This document shows, piece after piece, positions 61,421 through 64,000 of a DNA stretch of 64,000 bases. The DNA is taken from the NCBI GenBank assembly GCA_028023455.1, contig JAQFVV010006295.1:932001-996000 (forward strand), read 5' to 3'. Position 1 is the stretch's first letter. Each line of letters starts with the position of its first letter. A program made the position numbers and the translations under genes. Source of the DNA: Epiperipatus broadwayi. Taxonomy: Eukaryota > Onychophora > Udeonychophora > Euonychophora > Peripatidae. The notes below the pieces were generated by a model. It did not search any database. It saw only the letters and a list, made by a program, of their open reading frames with translations, and was not told the origin of the DNA.

Positions 61421-64000
61421 TAATTCATAAAACATTTATTTATATTCATTAATTCAGTTCTCAGACAAAATTATTATATGAAATGAAAACTTAAGTGAAC
61501 AAATAAGGCATCAAAATATTTTCTCATACTACTTATATTTATATAATTTTTAAAATAATTTCCAATAGCTAATTTATTTTCTACTGTCAAGGAATTTTGG
61601 GATAAGAATTCATGTCATAAATTAGACAAATCAGATTCAGAATTAATCTTAATAACTTTATCTCCTGTACATTTCCTCTACCAAATTTTGTCATTTTTAA
61701 TCCAGTTAAATCAATAGCTATTTTTTTTAAACATTGCATGAGTTTTGTAAAATATTTTATTTTTATTTTCAGGAAATAAAATTATTTAAATATATATGCT
61801 TATCAGACATAATTTTGGTTAAAATATCGGTTAGATATAATTTAATTCTCGTACTGCCTAACAAAAATAAATTTTTAATTACTTTATAAACAAAATAATT
61901 TTTATTACAGATTCAAATCTACTTCCATATTTTAATATATATAATTTTTACTACAATCTGAGTTGTAATATTTTTTTCTTCAGCATATTCAATACCAATA
62001 ATTTCAGTATTATTTTCGAATGTTTGCTACTTTAAATATTTTTTTTGTAAACTATATAAATTTTGACTTTTTATCATCATCAGTTTTTAGATATTATTCT
62101 GAACTAAATCAAATTTTAACTAAGTTTAATAAAAGTCAGTTGTAAAGAATTGATGTTATTTTGTAAAATAGGTAACACGTCAAATTAATTATTTATCTGC
62201 AGAAGTAATTCAAAAATATGATTCTTATCAATGGAATCAATACTAGATCCATTATTTAAACTCATATTTAAAGTATTTTTACATCTCCACAATGCTTTAT
62301 TTGTAGATATCATTGCACTAGAAAATAAAAATTATCATTACAACCCAGACTGCTTACAAAATTTTCAAAGAGATTTTTAAAAAATAAAGATAATTAATGT
62401 CTAAGATAAGGAACGAATTTGAAAAGAAAACGATTTCTATTAAAAATAAATAGGTAAAGATATCAGTAACAAAAGAAAATATAGAAAAAGATTACAAAAT
62501 AAAATAAATCTAAGCTCCATCAAATAAATCCCAATGTCCTATCAATTATAAAAGACATGGTAAAATAAATATGATTTAACTAAAAATTATAAGAAATCAG
62601 AATGAGCAAAAGCATATATTTATCCTTCAATGTTGATGATAATGATAATAATTATACTAATCTTTTTTTATGTTTGTGCTGGATGTGCCACAGATAAGAT
62701 GAAACAATATATCTTATATGAAGACAGCACTTTTATAGACTACTTGGAATAAAATATATGGTGCTCTGCCATGTATTCTGGGTCAATCTTATTATTTTTT
62801 AAATTTTATTAAATAATAGAAATCATATACAACAGCTATATAATTATATATTTATATTAATAATAATTATACATAAAAAACCTTTTTTTTTGGCACATAG
62901 TTTCATGTCTTTTCAAATGTTAATAATCTATTTTAACATTAACTAATTATTGCAGATAAAACACCATCTAGGGTCCTATAATAGAAATAAAATAACTGCA
63001 ATAAATTAAAAATCAGCAAAATAGAATAAAACCTTCATATAGAAATCCAATACAACTTTAAAGAATTAATTATTTAACATAACAATTTACAGAATAAATA
63101 ATACATACTTTACACAAATTTATATATATTATCTTAAATAATTTTTTATTTATTTTTAATTGATTAGTTGTTAACTAAATTTGTTGAAGTTTTATGAATA
63201 TTCATTTAATTATTCAAGTTTTGCTTAATGGTAATATATTTCATATATTTGTCTTCTTTTTGGATCTTTAAATTACATTGTTAAAAATGAATGGAAAATT
63301 ATATATGATGGTATATCCACAAAAAATATTAAATCTTTACATAGACAAATATATGAAACATATTACTTTAAGCATAACATCAATTAAAAATGAATGCAAA
63401 ATTATGTAAGGTAGTATATATAAAGTTATATAGTGTATGAATTATTTATTCTGTATTATATTATATAGTCAATTCTTTGAAGTTATATTGGATTTCTATA
63501 TGAAGATTTTATTCTATTTTATTGATGTTTTATTTTGTTATTGTAGTTATTTTCTTCCATTACAGAACCCTACTTGGTGTTCTATCTGCAATAAGATTAA
63601 CATTAAGATAAAAAATTAACATTTGATCAGGACATGAAACCATGTGCTGATCTTTTTTATCCCTTAAAGACCTGAACGGCCATTTTGAATGTCAAAAAAA
63701 AATATTACAGGACATATAATTTTAAATGAAATTTCTAATTTATTACAATAAATATAAAAATATATACGTATATACATTTTTTAGAAAGTTCAAATATGAA
63801 AGAATGTAATAAAGCTGATAAAATAGTCATTACCAAAAAAAAAGTAATTAAAAAAGGAGATTTTTTTTACATTTTTAAACATATTTATTTTTACATTGGT
63901 TCACAAATTCTAAATTTTGAAAGGTATAACTTAAAATTACAATTTCATAGACAGCTTCATCACATACGTCTCAAATTGCTGAAAAAAATGATATATAATA
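61421..64000. other. Unassigned AT-rich stretch to window end
   Basis: It may contain further decayed 5' LINE sequence just above 61421. Otherwise I recognise nothing; the ORF at 63437-63619 is composed of AT-rich codons without a domain. Confidence 0.3.

Noticed and set aside
1-64000. Search for CRISPR arrays, bacterial operons, rRNA or tRNA genes, or host exons
   Set aside because: No regularly spaced repeats, ribosome-binding-site-led gene clusters or conserved RNA genes were seen; all coding similarity is to eukaryotic mobile elements.

Overview
This is a very AT-rich nuclear genome segment (roughly three quarters A+T by eye) from an animal, almost certainly an invertebrate. I recognise no host protein-coding gene, rRNA or tRNA gene. 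Everything identifiable is mobile DNA: a long-LTR Ty3/gypsy-type element, Penelope-like elements (PLEs) with C-terminal GIY-YIG endonuclease domains, mariner-like copies, hAT elements with a GTF2IRD2/Charlie-type transposase, three kinds of non-LTR retrotransposon (LINE) fragments, a tRNA-derived SINE and several foldback elements. This mix occurs in molluscs, arthropods, cnidarians and flatworms, so I do not name a species.

Layout. 1-13.3 kb: a minus-strand LTR retrotransposon arrangement, LTR-internal-LTR-internal, with two LTRs of about 4.28 kb (1254-5530 and 9009-13293). The internal region has a primer binding site for tRNA-Lys(CUU), a tandem array of decayed primer-site copies, one intact gag-like ORF (6648-8066), a scrap of integrase C-terminus and a polypurine tract. 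Protease, RT, RNase H and most of integrase are absent. The second internal region runs off the left window edge with a frameshifted gag.

13.3-24.9 kb: an AT microsatellite, a small palindrome, a decayed mariner copy (13.9-14.8 kb), about 6 kb with nothing recognisable, then a second mariner copy split by a nearly perfect 2.9-kb palindrome of two 5'-truncated PLE copies placed head to head. Both arms carry a hammerhead-like hairpin.

24.9-42 kb: an unassigned DNA transposon with about 44-bp inverted ends and an 8-bp target duplication (26941-28592), a decayed LINE (30.9-31.8 kb), an RTE-type LINE 3' half (35.3-36.6 kb, minus) and a complete hAT element with perfect 8-bp target duplication (37092-40167) whose transposase has only a few disabling lesions.

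42-64 kb: an RTE 5'/linker fragment, foldbacks, two further decayed PLEs (49.5-50.5 kb plus; 52.2-53.7 kb minus), a SINE, a repeat family with hammerhead-ribozyme-like cores (54.2 and 57.4 kb), a short non-autonomous hAT (56345-56713), and a minus-strand CR1-like LINE that appears to be split by an old hAT (about 58098-60934).

The strongest candidates for something new are the amplified primer-binding-site array in the gag-only long-LTR element, the near-identical PLE palindrome, the hammerhead-bearing repeat family and the unassigned TIR element. All calls come from reading the sequence and from knowledge of the families; no search was run.
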